64,000 nt of DNA from Agreia sp. VKM Ac-1783 (GCF_900177765.1 NZ_FXWI01000002.1:124001-188000), one strand, 5' to 3'; shown: positions 1-12,005, numbered from the stretch's first letter. Notes: generated by a model not told the origin, from the letters alone. Translations and numbers: made by a program.

Positions 1-664
1 CGGATGCCTTGATCGGCAACCCAGACGGGTCGAGGGTGAGGCGTGCGCCCTTCTTCCAGAAGGTGTGCTCGAGCATCTCGACGGGATTCTCATTCTGAGG
101 ACCCCAGCCGCGGAAGAGAACGACGGCAGGAAGAGGGAAGGCCACGAGAGCGCCCAGGAGAGTGTTGCGGACAAGAGTGCGGCGTCCGAAACCCGATTCC
201 TCATTCGCCTGCTTGAAGATCTCGACGGCGCGGGCGCGGGTCTCTTCGCTGCCGCGGACAGGATGGCGCTGGTCGATTCCCTCGTGATTGGCCATGAGGC
301 TCTTCGACCAGTGCACAGCGCCGAATCCGAGTCCGAAGAGGGCGAGAACGATTCCGATGCCGAGCATCATCGTGTGCAGACGCAGCGCGCCCGTGTCGCC
401 GTCTTCGATGGGGAACGCCATGTACGAGGCGATGGCGAAGATGCTGCCGACGATCGACAGGTAGAAGAAGGTGTAGACCTGTCGTTCGGCCTTCTTCTCC
501 GCCTTCGGGTCGGTGTCGGTCACACGCGGACGGTGAGCCGGGAATCCCGGGTTCTCGAACGTCTCGGACGGGATGACGGCCGTGCCAGGAGCTGCCGTCT
601 CGTGAGAGACGCCAGCCGACGAAACAGCGGTGATGTCCTTGCCGCTCAGATCGTCATGTGCCAT
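1..664 (-). CDS. qcrA: Cytochrome bc1 complex Rieske iron-sulfur subunit (partial, N-terminal part)
   Basis: This is the Rieske subunit of the menaquinol-cytochrome c reductase that feeds the aa3 oxidase in actinobacteria. About 221 residues are visible from ATG at 664, and the reading frame runs off the left edge. The visible part shows the actinobacterial N-terminal extension: a charged start, two hydrophobic segments (YTFFYLSIVGSIFAIASYMA; LHTMMLGIGIVLALFGLGFG), a charged loop rich in Arg and Glu, then a third hydrophobic segment after GRRTLVRN. The Cys/His cluster-binding motifs would lie beyond the edge and are not seen. It lies downstream of qcrC and ctaE on the same strand, the order expected for this operon. 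The family assignment rests on the N-terminal layout and the neighbours. Confidence 0.85.
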   Translation of the reverse strand, partial: MAHDDLSGKDITAVSSAGVSHETAAPGTAVIPSETFENPGFPAHRPRVTDTDPKAEKKAERQVYTFFYLSIVGSIFAIASYMAFPIEDGDTGALRLHTMMLGIGIVLALFGLGFGAVHWSKSLMANHEGIDQRHPVRGSEETRARAVEIFKQANEESGFGRRTLVRNTLLGALVAFPLPAVVLFRGWGPQNENPVEMLEHTFWKKGARLTLDPSGLPIKAS

Positions 665-753
665 GTGATTGCCTTTCGAGCTTTTCTTCGAGACCGTCCT
701 TCGCAGGTCGTCCTCGCCTCGGTGAAGAATGTGTTAGCAGCCGGTCCGCTGGT

Positions 754-1572
754 CTAGTTCGACTTCGCGGTGAGCCACACGGTCAGGGCGACGATGGCAC
801 CCAGCCCGAAGATCCACACGAAGAGTCCCTCTGCCACGGGGCCCAAGCTGCCGAGTTCGTATCCGCCAGGAGACGGGTTCTTCTCGATGTACTTGAGGTA
901 GGTGATGACGTCGCGCTTGTCTTCGGGGGAGAGGTTCTTGTCGTTGAAGACCGGCATGTTCTGCGGACCCGTGACCATGGCCTCGTAGATGTGGACTGCG
1001 GCGACACCCGTCAGCGCGGGAGCGAATTTGCCCTCAGTAAGCGCTCCACCGGCGCCGGCCACGTTGTGGCACATGGCGCAGTTGATGCGGAAGAGTTCGG
1101 CTCCGTTACTGGCATCGCCGTCTCCGTCGAGCAGGCTGTCGTCGGGAACCGCGGGGCCGGGGGAGAGGGAGGCGACGTAGGCCGCGAGTGCCTCCGTGTC
1201 TTCGGCGGTGAACTGCGGGGGCTTCTCCATGGCCTGCGGGCCCTGCATGGCCATGGGCATACGACCGGTGCCGACCTGGAAGTCGACCGAGGCAGCGCCG
1301 ACGCCGAGAAGGCTCGGGCCTGCTCCGGTGCCCTGGAGGTCTAGTCCGTGGCAGCTGGCGCAGTTGGCGGCGAAGAGCTTCTTGCCCTCGTCGATCGTCG
1401 TCTGCGATGCGGTGCTGGTCTCGGCTGTGGCCGTGCTGCTGAAGAGCGCGTACCCACCACCGGTGAACATGAGTCCGATTGCGATCAGGGCAACGGTCGC
1501 CAGCGGGTGACGTCTGTTTGCCGTGCTGCCTTTTCGGGCCATTCTCTTCACTCTTTTCACAACTCTCTTCAT
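754..1572 (-). CDS. qcrC: Cytochrome bc1 complex diheme cytochrome c subunit
   Basis: QcrC is a membrane-bound diheme c-type cytochrome. In actinobacteria it passes electrons from the bc1 complex straight to the aa3 oxidase, replacing a soluble cytochrome c. Two heme-attachment motifs are visible, CASCH near residue 71 and CAMCH near 165 (numbering from 1572). There is an N-terminal hydrophobic anchor (residues 24-45) and a C-terminal membrane helix (GLFVWIFGLGAIVALTVWL). Two starts are possible: ATG at 1572, or ATG at 1542 (MARKGS), which has a purine-rich stretch just upstream. I cannot decide between them. It sits between ctaE and qcrA, about 28 and 89 bp away, so cotranscription is likely. 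Confidence 0.93.
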   Translation of the reverse strand: MKRVVKRVKRMARKGSTANRRHPLATVALIAIGLMFTGGGYALFSSTATAETSTASQTTIDEGKKLFAANCASCHGLDLQGTGAGPSLLGVGAASVDFQVGTGRMPMAMQGPQAMEKPPQFTAEDTEALAAYVASLSPGPAVPDDSLLDGDGDASNGAELFRINCAMCHNVAGAGGALTEGKFAPALTGVAAVHIYEAMVTGPQNMPVFNDKNLSPEDKRDVITYLKYIEKNPSPGGYELGSLGPVAEGLFVWIFGLGAIVALTVWLTAKSN

Positions 1573-1600
1573 TCGACCGGGACTCGGGTGGGCCGGTCGA

Positions 1601-2230
1601 TTATTTCAGCACGTAGATGACGAGGAACAGGCCGATCCAGACCACGTCGACGAAGTGCCAGTAGTACGAGACGACGATGGCGCTGGTCGCCTCTCGGTGT
1701 CCCATGTTCTTTACGGCGAAGATTCGGCCGATGACGAGCAGGAAGGCGATGAGGCCGCCTGTCACGTGGAGACCGTGGAAACCGGTGGTCAGGTAGAACG
1801 CAGATCCGTAGGCGCTGGAGCTCATCGAGATGCCCTCGGAGACGAGGGTGGCGTACTCGAAGATCTGGCCGGAGACGAAGATGGCGCCGAGCAGGTAAGT
1901 GAGGAAGAACCACTCGGTCGTGCCCCACTGGGTCGGCTTCCAACCGGTGGCGCGGGCTTGCAGACGCTCGGCAGCGAAGACACCGGCCTGACAGGTGAAC
2001 GAACTCGCGACGAGGATGAGCGTGTTCACGAGGGAGAAGGGAACGTTGAGAACGCTCGACTCACTCTCCCACAACGGCCCCGACGTACTGCGGAGAGTGA
2101 AGTAGATGGCGAAGAGGCCGGCGAAGAACATCACCTCGCTTCCGAGCCACACGATTGTGCCCACTGCCACGACGTTCGGTCGTTGGATCAGGGGGGCACT
2201 CGAAGTCTGGGTCAGGGAGCTGCTCGTCAC
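1601..2230 (-). CDS. ctaE: Cytochrome c oxidase subunit III
   Basis: CtaE is the subunit III membrane protein of the aa3-type cytochrome c oxidase. It has several membrane helices, from [20 protein letters not shown] to the typical C-terminal [20 protein letters not shown], and the His/Glu-rich HVTGG and WHFVD motifs of the family. The frame is open up to an ATG at 2299, but that would reach towards the trpD promoter and adds a non-conserved stretch. I prefer GTG at 2230 (VTSSSLTQ), preceded closely by GGAGAA, giving about 209 residues. It is the first gene of the ctaE-qcrC-qcrA unit and is divergent from trpD. Confidence 0.92.
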   Translation of the reverse strand: MTSSSLTQTSSAPLIQRPNVVAVGTIVWLGSEVMFFAGLFAIYFTLRSTSGPLWESESSVLNVPFSLVNTLILVASSFTCQAGVFAAERLQARATGWKPTQWGTTEWFFLTYLLGAIFVSGQIFEYATLVSEGISMSSSAYGSAFYLTTGFHGLHVTGGLIAFLLVIGRIFAVKNMGHREATSAIVVSYYWHFVDVVWIGLFLVIYVLK

Positions 2231-2322
2231 TTCTCCATTATGTCCGATATCAGCACAGGGTTTTTGCATTTGGGTATGAGTGGCGGCGCCCATTGACACC
2301 GGTCGATCAGCCGTCCGGCCTT

Positions 2323-2328
2323 TAGAAT
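2323..2328 (+). promoter_or_regulatory. -10 box of a probably leaderless trpD promoter
   Basis: TAGAAT lies six bases before the trpD ATG, which is the spacing expected when transcription starts at the A of the start codon. No Shine-Dalgarno sequence precedes the ATG, which fits a leaderless mRNA. A TTGACA at 2293-2298 is too far upstream (24 nt) to be a standard -35 partner. Confidence 0.5.
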
Positions 2329-2334
2329 CGGCCT

Positions 2335-3387
2335 ATGGCGTACTCAGAGTCCTGGTCCGGAATTCTCTCCACTCTTCTTGCCCGAGAGGATCTTTCGGTA
2401 TCGGACTCCTCGTGGGCGATGGATCAGATCATGACGGGCGAGGCATCCGACGCTCAACTCGCCGCCTTTCTCGTCGCCCTGCGTGCCAAGGGCGAGACGG
2501 TCGACGAGATCGTCGGATTCCGGGATGCAGTACTCGACCACGCCATCAGCCTGGATGTCGACCCACTCGCTCTCGACATCGTCGGCACGGGGGGCGACAG
2601 GCATGGCACCGTGAACGTCTCGACCATGGCATCGATCGTGGCTGCCGCTGCCGGCGTTCCCGTCGTGAAGCACGGAAACAAGGCGGCCAGTTCGAAGTCC
2701 GGTTCGTCGGACGTGCTGCAGGCACTGGGCGTCGATCTCGATATCTCGAACGTACGCACCGCTCAGGTGCTCGACGAAGCGGGAATCACGTTCGCTTTCG
2801 CGGCGAAGTTCCACCCGGGTTTCGGCAATGTCGCCAACGTCCGGCGGGAATTGGGAGTGCCGACCGTCTTCAACTACCTCGGCCCGCTGTGCAACCCGGC
2901 CCGGCCCGAGGCATCCGCTGTCGGTGTGGCCCAGCTCGACAGGGTGCCGATTTTCGTCGGCGTCTTCCAGACTCGAGGCGCCACCGCCCTCGTGTTTCGT
3001 GGGGACGACGGACTCGACGAATTGACCACCACGGGCCACAGCCACATCTGGGAGGTGTCGCTGGGTGCTGTGGTCGAACACGATCTCGACCCCCGCGATC
3101 TGGGTCTGGCCCGAGCCAAGATCGGCGATCTGCTCGGCGGCGACGCTCAGCACAACGCCGATATCGCCAGGCGGGTGCTTCAGGGAGAGTCAGGACCGGT
3201 CCGCGACATCGTTCTGCTCAACGCCGCTGCGGGTCTCGTTGCGTTCGAGCTCGCATCGGATCCCGAGCAGGGACGCCGATCGATCGTGGAGCGCCTGCGC
3301 GAAAAAATGACCGTCGCCGCCCGGACGATCGACTCCGGGGCGGCGACGGCCACTCTCGACGCGTGGGCCACGGCCACGCGTCATTGA
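2335..3387 (+). CDS. trpD: Anthranilate phosphoribosyltransferase
   Basis: TrpD transfers the phosphoribosyl group of PRPP to anthranilate, the second step of tryptophan synthesis. The 350-residue protein has the glycine-rich PRPP loop GTGGDRHGTVNVST near residue 85, the KHGNKAASSKSGSSD segment of the active site, and HPGFGNVANVRRELGVPTVFN, all hallmarks of the family. It stands alone, divergent from ctaE and convergent with glpK, without other trp genes. The same trpD/ctaE adjacency is known in mycobacteria. The ATG start is supported by the nearby -10 box. Confidence 0.96.
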   Translation: MAYSESWSGILSTLLAREDLSVSDSSWAMDQIMTGEASDAQLAAFLVALRAKGETVDEIVGFRDAVLDHAISLDVDPLALDIVGTGGDRHGTVNVSTMASIVAAAAGVPVVKHGNKAASSKSGSSDVLQALGVDLDISNVRTAQVLDEAGITFAFAAKFHPGFGNVANVRRELGVPTVFNYLGPLCNPARPEASAVGVAQLDRVPIFVGVFQTRGATALVFRGDDGLDELTTTGHSHIWEVSLGAVVEHDLDPRDLGLARAKIGDLLGGDAQHNADIARRVLQGESGPVRDIVLLNAAAGLVAFELASDPEQGRRSIVERLREKMTVAARTIDSGAATATLDAWATATRH

Positions 3388-3388
3388 C

Positions 3389-4903
3389 TCACTGGGTGTC
3401 TTCGTCGACCCAGTCGAGGGTCTTCGTGACGGCCTTCTTCCAGTTGCGAAGCAGGCGCTCGCGCTCGGCATCGTCCATGCTGGGCGTCCAGCGCTTGTCC
3501 TCCTGCCAGTTCGAGCGGAGCTCATCGAGAGTCGACCAGAAGCCCACGGCGAGGCCGGCAGCGTAGGCAGCTCCGAGAGCGGTGGTCTCGGCAACGACCG
3601 GGCGTACGACCGGTACGTCGAGGATGTCGGCCTGGAATTGCATCAGGCGGTCATTGGCCGATGCCCCGCCGTCGACCTTGAGTTCGGTCAGGGGAACTCC
3701 CGAGTCGGCGTTGACCGCGTCGAGAACCTCGCGGGTCTGGAACGCGATGGCCTCGATTGCGGCGCGGGCGATGTGGCCCTTGTTCACGTATCGGGTGAGT
3801 CCGACCAGCGCGCCACGGGCATCCGATCGCCAGTGCGGTGCGAACAGACCCGAGAACGCCGGCACGAAGTAGGCGCCACCGTTGTCGTCGACGGTGTCGG
3901 CCAGGGCCTCCACCTCGGGCGCCGACGAGATGATGCCGAGGTTGTCGCGAAGCCACTGGATGAGCGAGCCGGTGACGGCGATGGAGCCCTCGAGAGCGTA
4001 GTGGGTCTCTCCGTCGCCGAGCTTGTAGCCGATGGTGGTGAGCAGGCCGTTCTCGCTCTTGACGATGTCGGTGCCGGTGTTGAAGATGAGGAAGTTGCCG
4101 GTGCCGTAGGTGTTCTTGGCCTCGCCCTTGTCGAACGCCGCCTGGCCGAACGTGGCGGCCTGCTGGTCGCCCAGGATTCCGGCCACCGGAACCTCGCGAA
4201 GCAGGCTCGAGTCGTGGACGAGCCCATAGGTCTCCGAGGAGCTCTTCACCTCGGGCAGCATCGACTTCGGCACGTTGAAGACGGCGAGGATATCGTCGTC
4301 CCACTCGAGCGTCTCGAGGTTCAAAAAGAGGGTGCGGCTCGCGTTCGTGACATCGGTGATGTGCACGCCGCCGTCGACCCCGCCTGTCAGGTTCCAGGTG
4401 ACCCAGCTGTCGGTCGTACCGAACAACAGGTCGCCGGCTTCGGCACGCTCACGTGCGCCCTCGACGTTCTCGAGGATCCAGACGATCTTCGTTCCGGCGA
4501 AGTACGTCGACAGGGGGAGGCCGACGGTGTCTTTGAACCGGTCGACGCCTCCGTCTGCGGCGAAGCGATCGACGATCTCCTGGGTGCGGGTGTCCTGCCA
4601 GACGATGGCGTTGTAGACGGGCTCGCCGGTGTTCTTGTCCCAGACCACCGCTGTCTCACGCTGGTTCGTGATGCCCACGGCCTTGATGTTGTGGCGAGTG
4701 ATGTTGGCCTTGGACAGGGCCTGTCCGATGACCTCACGTGTGTTGTCCCAGATCTCTTTGGGGTTGTGCTCGACCCAGCCCGCCTTGGGGAAGATCTGCT
4801 CGTGCTCGAGCTGGCCCGTCGAGACGATCGAGCCCGAGTGGTCGAAGACGATCGCTCTGGTGCTGGTGGTGCCCTGGTCGATGGCCAGGATGTAGTCCGT
4901 CAT
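3389..4903 (-). CDS. glpK: Glycerol kinase
   Basis: GlpK phosphorylates glycerol with ATP to glycerol 3-phosphate. The 504-residue length is typical. The N-terminal phosphate loop [31 protein letters not shown]-like segment, [26 protein letters not shown] and [17 protein letters not shown] are all family signatures (FGGY kinases). The frame is open upstream to 5170, but ATG at 4903 (MTDYILAID) starts the conserved domain and has GGAG eight bases upstream. It follows glpF on the same strand, separated by a strong inverted repeat at 4943-4976. It is convergent with trpD, with one base between the two stops. Confidence 0.97.
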   Translation of the reverse strand: MTDYILAIDQGTTSTRAIVFDHSGSIVSTGQLEHEQIFPKAGWVEHNPKEIWDNTREVIGQALSKANITRHNIKAVGITNQRETAVVWDKNTGEPVYNAIVWQDTRTQEIVDRFAADGGVDRFKDTVGLPLSTYFAGTKIVWILENVEGARERAEAGDLLFGTTDSWVTWNLTGGVDGGVHITDVTNASRTLFLNLETLEWDDDILAVFNVPKSMLPEVKSSSETYGLVHDSSLLREVPVAGILGDQQAATFGQAAFDKGEAKNTYGTGNFLIFNTGTDIVKSENGLLTTIGYKLGDGETHYALEGSIAVTGSLIQWLRDNLGIISSAPEVEALADTVDDNGGAYFVPAFSGLFAPHWRSDARGALVGLTRYVNKGHIARAAIEAIAFQTREVLDAVNADSGVPLTELKVDGGASANDRLMQFQADILDVPVVRPVVAETTALGAAYAAGLAVGFWSTLDELRSNWQEDKRWTPSMDDAERERLLRNWKKAVTKTLDWVDEDTQ

Positions 4904-4942
4904 GTCTAACTCCTTCGTTAAGTTCTGCGGTCCGGTGCAAAG

Positions 4943-4976
4943 AGCGGGCCCGGTCACCATGGTGGCCGGGCCCGCT
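4943..4976 (-). terminator. Intercistronic hairpin between glpF and glpK
   Basis: An almost perfect 34-bp inverted repeat: AGCGGGCCCGG and its exact complement flank CACCATGGTG, itself a palindrome, with a single T/G pair. It starts 6 bp after the glpF stop and ends 39 bp before the glpK ATG. On the transcribed strand only a short CTTT follows the stem, so it may act as a partial terminator or an mRNA processing or stabilising element rather than a full stop. Confidence 0.6.
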
Positions 4977-4982
4977 GGGAAT

Positions 4983-5741
4983 TCACGTGATGATCGGTAG
5001 GAGCGGGACGGCGGCGAGGCCGGCGAGGACGCCTCCGATGATCGGTCCGACGACCGGGACCCAGGAGTACGACCAGTCGGATGCGCCCTTGCCCTTGATC
5101 GGCAGCAGGGCGTGCGCGATGCGCGGGCCGAGGTCACGGGCCGGGTTGATGGCGTAGCCGGTCGGGCCACCGAGGGATGCGCCGATCGCGATCACGAGGA
5201 TCGCCACCGGAAGAGCGCCCAGCGCCGCGAGACCGCCGCCCGGTTCCTGCCGACCGAAACCGATCACCACGAACACGAGGACGAAGGTGCCGATGATCTC
5301 GGTGACCAGGTTCCAGGCGTAGGAGCGGATGGCGGGACCTGTGGAGAACACGCCGAGCTTGTTGGCCGCGTCGGGTTCCTCGTCGAAGTGCTGCTTGTAG
5401 GCCAGCCACACGAATACGGCGCCGATGATGGCACCCAACAGCTGGGCGGCGATGTAGGTGAGGATCGACACGATGTTCACCGGAACACCCGAGCCGAACT
5501 CCGTCGCGCCGTTCGCGACGAGGCCGAGGGTGACGGCCGGGTTCAGGTGCGCGCCGCTGTTGTACGAGACGATCACACCTGAGAAGACCGCGAAGCCCCA
5601 GCCGATGTTGACCATCAGGAATCCGCCGTTGAAGCCCTTGTTCTTCACCAGGGCCACGTTGGCGACGACTCCACAGCCGAGCAGAACGAGTAGGGCGGTG
5701 CCTACCAGCTCCGCAAGAAATACAACCCCGAGATTGTCCAC
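4983..5741 (-). CDS. glpF: Glycerol facilitator (MIP/aquaglyceroporin family)
   Basis: This is a membrane channel for glycerol uptake, 252 residues. Both pore boxes are present: [12 protein letters not shown] (first NPA) and [13 protein letters not shown] (second NPA followed by Arg-Asp; the Asp is typical of glycerol-conducting members). About six hydrophobic helices are visible. The open frame extends far upstream, but the conserved N-terminus ([23 protein letters not shown]) starts at GTG 5741, preceded by GAAGG. It is the first gene of glpF-glpK and is divergent from the dihydroxyacetone kinase genes, so both units concern three-carbon polyols. Confidence 0.95.
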   Translation of the reverse strand: MDNLGVVFLAELVGTALLVLLGCGVVANVALVKNKGFNGGFLMVNIGWGFAVFSGVIVSYNSGAHLNPAVTLGLVANGATEFGSGVPVNIVSILTYIAAQLLGAIIGAVFVWLAYKQHFDEEPDAANKLGVFSTGPAIRSYAWNLVTEIIGTFVLVFVVIGFGRQEPGGGLAALGALPVAILVIAIGASLGGPTGYAINPARDLGPRIAHALLPIKGKGASDWSYSWVPVVGPIIGGVLAGLAAVPLLPIIT

Positions 5742-5978
5742 ATTGACCTTCTTTCGTGTGACTCCGTCGTCACCTTGTGCAGAGCCCGACATCAAGCGGG
5801 TGACTACACCATATCCGCAGGAATCCGAGGCGCATATGGTGCGACGCGCAAAAGTCGAGACTCTTTCGCCGAACTCGGCCGAGCAAGTAGATTTGGCACT
5901 GCGAGCTCCGCTCCCGCGCAGCTCCCTGGTCGCAGAGACGCGCCCAGGTCGCACGGCCATCACAGAGGATTGCCATCC
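5742..5978. promoter_or_regulatory. Divergent control region glpF / dhaK
   Basis: The 237 bp between two divergent operons hold an inverted repeat, CACCATAT at 5807-5814 and ATATGGTG at 5834-5841, spaced 19 bp, and a direct repeat GGTCGCA at 5928-5934 and 5947-5953. Either could bind a regulator. No convincing -35/-10 pair stands out, and no regulator gene is adjacent. Confidence 0.4.
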
Positions 5979-6980
5979 ATGAAGAAGCTCATCAATGACC
6001 CGCGTCGCGTGGTCGAAGAAGCAGTCGCCGGATTCGAAGCAGCCCACGGCGACCTGGTCGCCGTGTCGCACGACCCGATCTATATCACCCGCAAGGATGC
6101 CCCACGGCAGGGCAAGGTAGCCCTCGTCAGCGGCGGAGGCAGCGGTCATGAACCGCTGCATGGCGGATTCGTCGGATTCGGCATGCTCGACGCCGCGGTG
6201 CCGGGACCCGTGTTCACCTCGCCGACGCCCGATCCGATTCTCGCGGCGACAAAGGCCGTCGACGGGGGAGCGGGTGTCCTGCATATCGTCAAGAACTACA
6301 CGGGTGACGTGCTCAACTTCGAGACAGCGGCCGACCTCGCGGCAGCCGACGGCATCGATGTGCAGACAGTGATCGTCGATGACGATGTAGCCGTCAAGGA
6401 CTCGCTCTACACGGCTGGACGCCGCGGAGTCGCAGGAACCGTGCTCGTCGAGAAGATCGCGGGCGCGGCCGCTGAGCGGGGCGACGACCTCGCGGCAGTC
6501 GCGGCGATCGCGACTCGAGTCAATTCCGTGACCCGCTCCATGGGCGTCGCCCTGACACCGTGTGTCGTTCCGCATGCGGGCGAGCCGAGCTTCGTACTTG
6601 CCGATGACGAGATCGAAATCGGCATCGGAATCCACGGTGAGCCTGGCCGCGAGCGAATCAAGATCGAGCCGGCCGACGCGATCGTCGATCGGATTCTCGC
6701 GCCGATCCTCGACGACCTGCCATTCGCGTCGGGCGATAAGGTGCTGCTCTTCGTCAACGGCCTGGGCGGTACGCCGCAGGTCGAGCTCTATATCGTGTTC
6801 AGACGCGCAGCCGAGGCTCTCGCAGAGCGCGGCATCACGGTGTCGCGCACCCTGGTCGGCAATTTCGTCACGTCACTGGAAATGCAGGGCATGAGCATCA
6901 CTGTGATGAAGCTCGACGACGAACTGGAGCAGCTATGGGACGCGCCGGTCGACACAGCCGCTCTGCGGTGGGGAAGGTAG
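5979..6980 (+). CDS. dhaK: Dihydroxyacetone kinase subunit DhaK
   Basis: DhaK is the substrate-binding subunit of the PTS-dependent dihydroxyacetone kinase; it holds dihydroxyacetone covalently on a histidine. Its 333 residues match the family length. Visible motifs are SGGGSGHEP (51-59), [11 protein letters not shown] (105-115) and GIHGEPG with the probable substrate-binding His219. The frame is open upstream to 5775, but ATG at 5979 (MKKLINDP) is the family start and follows an AGAGGA. It is the first gene of dhaKLM; dhaL begins 4 bp after its stop. Confidence 0.96.
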   Translation: MKKLINDPRRVVEEAVAGFEAAHGDLVAVSHDPIYITRKDAPRQGKVALVSGGGSGHEPLHGGFVGFGMLDAAVPGPVFTSPTPDPILAATKAVDGGAGVLHIVKNYTGDVLNFETAADLAAADGIDVQTVIVDDDVAVKDSLYTAGRRGVAGTVLVEKIAGAAAERGDDLAAVAAIATRVNSVTRSMGVALTPCVVPHAGEPSFVLADDEIEIGIGIHGEPGRERIKIEPADAIVDRILAPILDDLPFASGDKVLLFVNGLGGTPQVELYIVFRRAAEALAERGITVSRTLVGNFVTSLEMQGMSITVMKLDDELEQLWDAPVDTAALRWGR

Positions 6981-6984
6981 GAGC

Positions 6985-7623
6985 ATGACGTTGAACACGG
7001 ACTGGGCTGTTCGCTGGATCAAGGGAAGTGCGGCAGTGGTCTCGGAGCATCGGGTCGAACTGATCACGCTCGACCGCGAGATCGGAGACGGCGACCACGG
7101 TGAGAATCTCGATCGCGGCTTCTCGGCCGTTCTGCCGAAGCTCGACGATCTGCCGACCGACGCGTCGCCGGGCGATGCCCTGAAGCTTGTCGCGACGACG
7201 CTGATCTCGACGGTGGGCGGCGCGGCCGGGCCTCTCTACGGCACGGCGTACCTGAAGGCGGCCGGCGCGGTCGCGGGTCAGGCCGAGCTCGACGGCGCTG
7301 CGCTCGTTGCCATGCTCACGGCGGCCCGAGACGGCATCGTGCTTCGCGGCAAGGCCGAAGCAGGCGACAAGACGATGGTAGATGCGTGGACGCCGGCCGT
7401 CGACGCAGCAGCTAAGGGTTTGGCTGCCGGATTGGACGAGGCCGCCATCCTGGATGCTGCGGCGTCGGCCGCCGAGGCCGGCGCCCGTGCGACGGAACCG
7501 CTCGTCGCCCGTAAGGGTCGGGCGAGCTATCTGGGGGAGAGGGCGATCGGACACCGCGATCCCGGGGCGCAGTCCTCGGCTCTGCTGCTCCGTGTCGCCG
7601 CAGACGCAGCGGCGGGCGCCTGA
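6985..7623 (+). CDS. dhaL: Dihydroxyacetone kinase subunit DhaL
   Basis: DhaL carries ADP and phosphorylates the DhaK-bound dihydroxyacetone; the ADP is rephosphorylated by DhaM. The 212-residue protein shows the Mg-ADP site motif LDREIGDGDHGENLDRGF near residue 28, then GGAAGPLYGT, GDKTMVDAW and a C-terminal RKGRASYLGERAIGHRDPG. These are the standard DhaL signatures. It is coupled to dhaK (4-bp gap) and dhaM (1-bp gap). Confidence 0.96.
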   Translation: MTLNTDWAVRWIKGSAAVVSEHRVELITLDREIGDGDHGENLDRGFSAVLPKLDDLPTDASPGDALKLVATTLISTVGGAAGPLYGTAYLKAAGAVAGQAELDGAALVAMLTAARDGIVLRGKAEAGDKTMVDAWTPAVDAAAKGLAAGLDEAAILDAAASAAEAGARATEPLVARKGRASYLGERAIGHRDPGAQSSALLLRVAADAAAGA

Positions 7624-7624
7624 G

Positions 7625-8329
7625 GTGACGGGAGTCTCCGGCAAGGTCGGCCTCGTCTTCGTCTCGCACAGCGCGAAGATCGCCGAGGGTCTCGTCGAGT
7701 TGGCGGCTCAGATGGCCGCAGGAACGGCGCTTGCAGCGGCCGGCGGAACCGATGACGGGGGAGTCGGCACGAGTTTCGACCGTGTCGCCGCGGCGATCGC
7801 CGCTGTCGATTCAGGCGTCGGTGTCGTCGTCCTGTGCGACTTGGGTTCGGCGATCCTGACGGCCGAGACCGCCAAAGACTTCCTCGACGACGCTGTCCGT
7901 GAGCGGGTCGTCATCGTGGATGCGCCGCTCGTCGAGGGCGCTGTCGCTGCGGCGGTCGAGGCGGAGGGCGGGGGAGACATGGCCGCGGTCGTCTCGGCCG
8001 CCCGCTCCGCGATCGGCGCGTTCGCAACCGAGGATAAAACGTCGCTCGATGGAGGAGCCGCTGGGCCGCCCGAGGGCTACTCGCGCAGCGTGACGATCGT
8101 GAATCGAGACGGTCTGCACGCGCGCCCGGCGGCTGAGTTCGTGAAGTTGGCGAACACTCTGGACGCACCCGTGACGGTGAACGGCAAAGACGCCAGGAGC
8201 CTTCTGGGCATCATGTCGATGGGGCTCGTCAAGGGCAGCACGGTCGAGTTGGTCACGCCATCGGTTGACGGGCAGCCAGCAGTCGACTCGCTGGCCGAAC
8301 TCATCGAGTCGGGCTTCGGGGAGAGCTGA
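7625..8329 (+). CDS. dhaM: Dihydroxyacetone kinase phosphotransfer subunit DhaM (EIIA-HPr fusion)
   Basis: DhaM relays phosphate from the PTS to DhaL-bound ADP. The GTG start at 7625 lies one base after the dhaL stop and gives 234 residues. The N-terminal EIIA-type domain (about 1-135) carries the phosphorylatable His15 in FVSHSAKIAEG and the CDLGSA loop. A C-terminal HPr domain (about 154-234) carries His165 in NRDGLHARPAA and the SLLGIMSMG loop. There is no C-terminal Enzyme I domain as in the E. coli protein, so a separate EI must supply phosphate; none is in the window. Confidence 0.94.
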   Translation: MTGVSGKVGLVFVSHSAKIAEGLVELAAQMAAGTALAAAGGTDDGGVGTSFDRVAAAIAAVDSGVGVVVLCDLGSAILTAETAKDFLDDAVRERVVIVDAPLVEGAVAAAVEAEGGGDMAAVVSAARSAIGAFATEDKTSLDGGAAGPPEGYSRSVTIVNRDGLHARPAAEFVKLANTLDAPVTVNGKDARSLLGIMSMGLVKGSTVELVTPSVDGQPAVDSLAELIESGFGES

Positions 8330-8391
8330 CGCGACCGAATCTCTTCGAGTTTTTTCGACATTCGCGGTGCGCAAAACGAGAATTCGCACGA

Positions 8392-8397
8392 TACAAT
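8392..8397 (+). promoter_or_regulatory. Candidate -10 box for the carD-uvrA unit
   Basis: TACAAT is a good -10 match in the otherwise gene-free 219 bp after dhaM. No clear -35 is found 16-18 bp upstream. It would give a leader of about 145 nt before the CarD start at 8549. The rest of the gap shows nothing else I can name. Confidence 0.35.
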
Positions 8398-8548
8398 CGG
8401 GCTGCTAGATCTCGCAGGATCCGCTCGTCGTCGCCCGATGTGATGCCGATGGATTCCGTGCCGTGTGCTCCTGCTTCAGCACCGTTGCCGACCCTCGCCC
8501 TTGATGGTGAAGGTTGTCGAGTGGGCATCGCATCAAGCGGAAGCGCGC

Positions 8549-9058
8549 ATGCAGTTCACAATAGGTCAAACCGTCGTCCACCCCTATCACGGCCTGATGG
8601 AGGTGACGTCGATCCGTGAGCGGCACGTGCGCGGCGAGGCCCGTGACTACGTCCAGTTCTTTTCGGAGAGACACGGCCTGAGTCTGGCAGTCCCCGTCGA
8701 CGACCTCGACAAGGTGTCGATCAGGCCTGTCTCGTCCACCGAGCAGATCGAGGCTCTCCTGGCCCTTCTTCGCGCGCCCACCGAGATGTTTGAGGGCGGG
8801 TGGTCGCGTCGTTTGAAGGGCTACCAGGAGCGCTTGTCGGGCGGGCGAATCATCGATACGTGTTGGGTTGCGCGTCAGATCATGCGAGATGGGCATAAGG
8901 CTCCTGCTTCCGCGGAGGGCCGACTTCTTCGTGACATCCTGGTTACGCTCTCGACCGAATTCAGTCTCGCGCTCGACGTCGATCGCGACGAAGCGGCGGA
9001 GATGATCCGTACAGCCGTTCTCGGTGACCTTCACGCTGAGCTGTCACAGGCGAGCTGA
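8549..9058 (+). CDS. CarD/CdnL-family RNA-polymerase-binding protein (paralog)
   Basis: A 169-residue member of the CarD/CdnL family. These proteins bind the RNA polymerase beta subunit through an N-terminal Tudor-like domain, shared with the Mfd RNAP-interacting domain, and contact promoter DNA with a helical C-terminus. Visible are the N-terminal IGQTVVHPYHG motif, a beta-rich 10-65 segment, and WSRRLKGYQERLSGG, which keeps the Trp and basic residues of the helical domain. The remaining sequence is divergent from housekeeping CarD, so I take it as a paralog. ATG at 8549 was chosen because it starts the conserved motif and has GCGGAA upstream; the frame is open to 8465. Its stop is 3 bp before the UvrA paralog, implying coupled translation. 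Confidence 0.85.
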   Translation: MQFTIGQTVVHPYHGLMEVTSIRERHVRGEARDYVQFFSERHGLSLAVPVDDLDKVSIRPVSSTEQIEALLALLRAPTEMFEGGWSRRLKGYQERLSGGRIIDTCWVARQIMRDGHKAPASAEGRLLRDILVTLSTEFSLALDVDRDEAAEMIRTAVLGDLHAELSQAS

Positions 9059-9061
9059 TCA

Positions 9062-11986
<2,925 letters not shown>

Positions 11987-11995
<9 letters not shown>

Positions 11996-12005
11996 TGTGC
12001 ATTAT
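11987..12005. repeat. TTGACATAAT box with ATAATG/CATTAT inverted repeat
   Basis: TTGACATAAT at 11987-11996 overlaps the stop of the UvrA paralog and merges with an imperfect palindrome, ATAATGTGCATTAT (11992-12005). The same ten bases recur in direct orientation at 12211-12220. The layout resembles a small recombinase crossover site, but no recombinase gene is present. Confidence 0.5.

Noticed and set aside
2231-2334. trp attenuator or T-box before trpD
   Set aside because: The -10 box is six bases from the ATG, leaving no leader for such a structure.
2280-3566. 428-codon plus-strand frame over trpD
   Set aside because: Arg-rich, no family motifs, and it covers the well-supported trpD in another frame.
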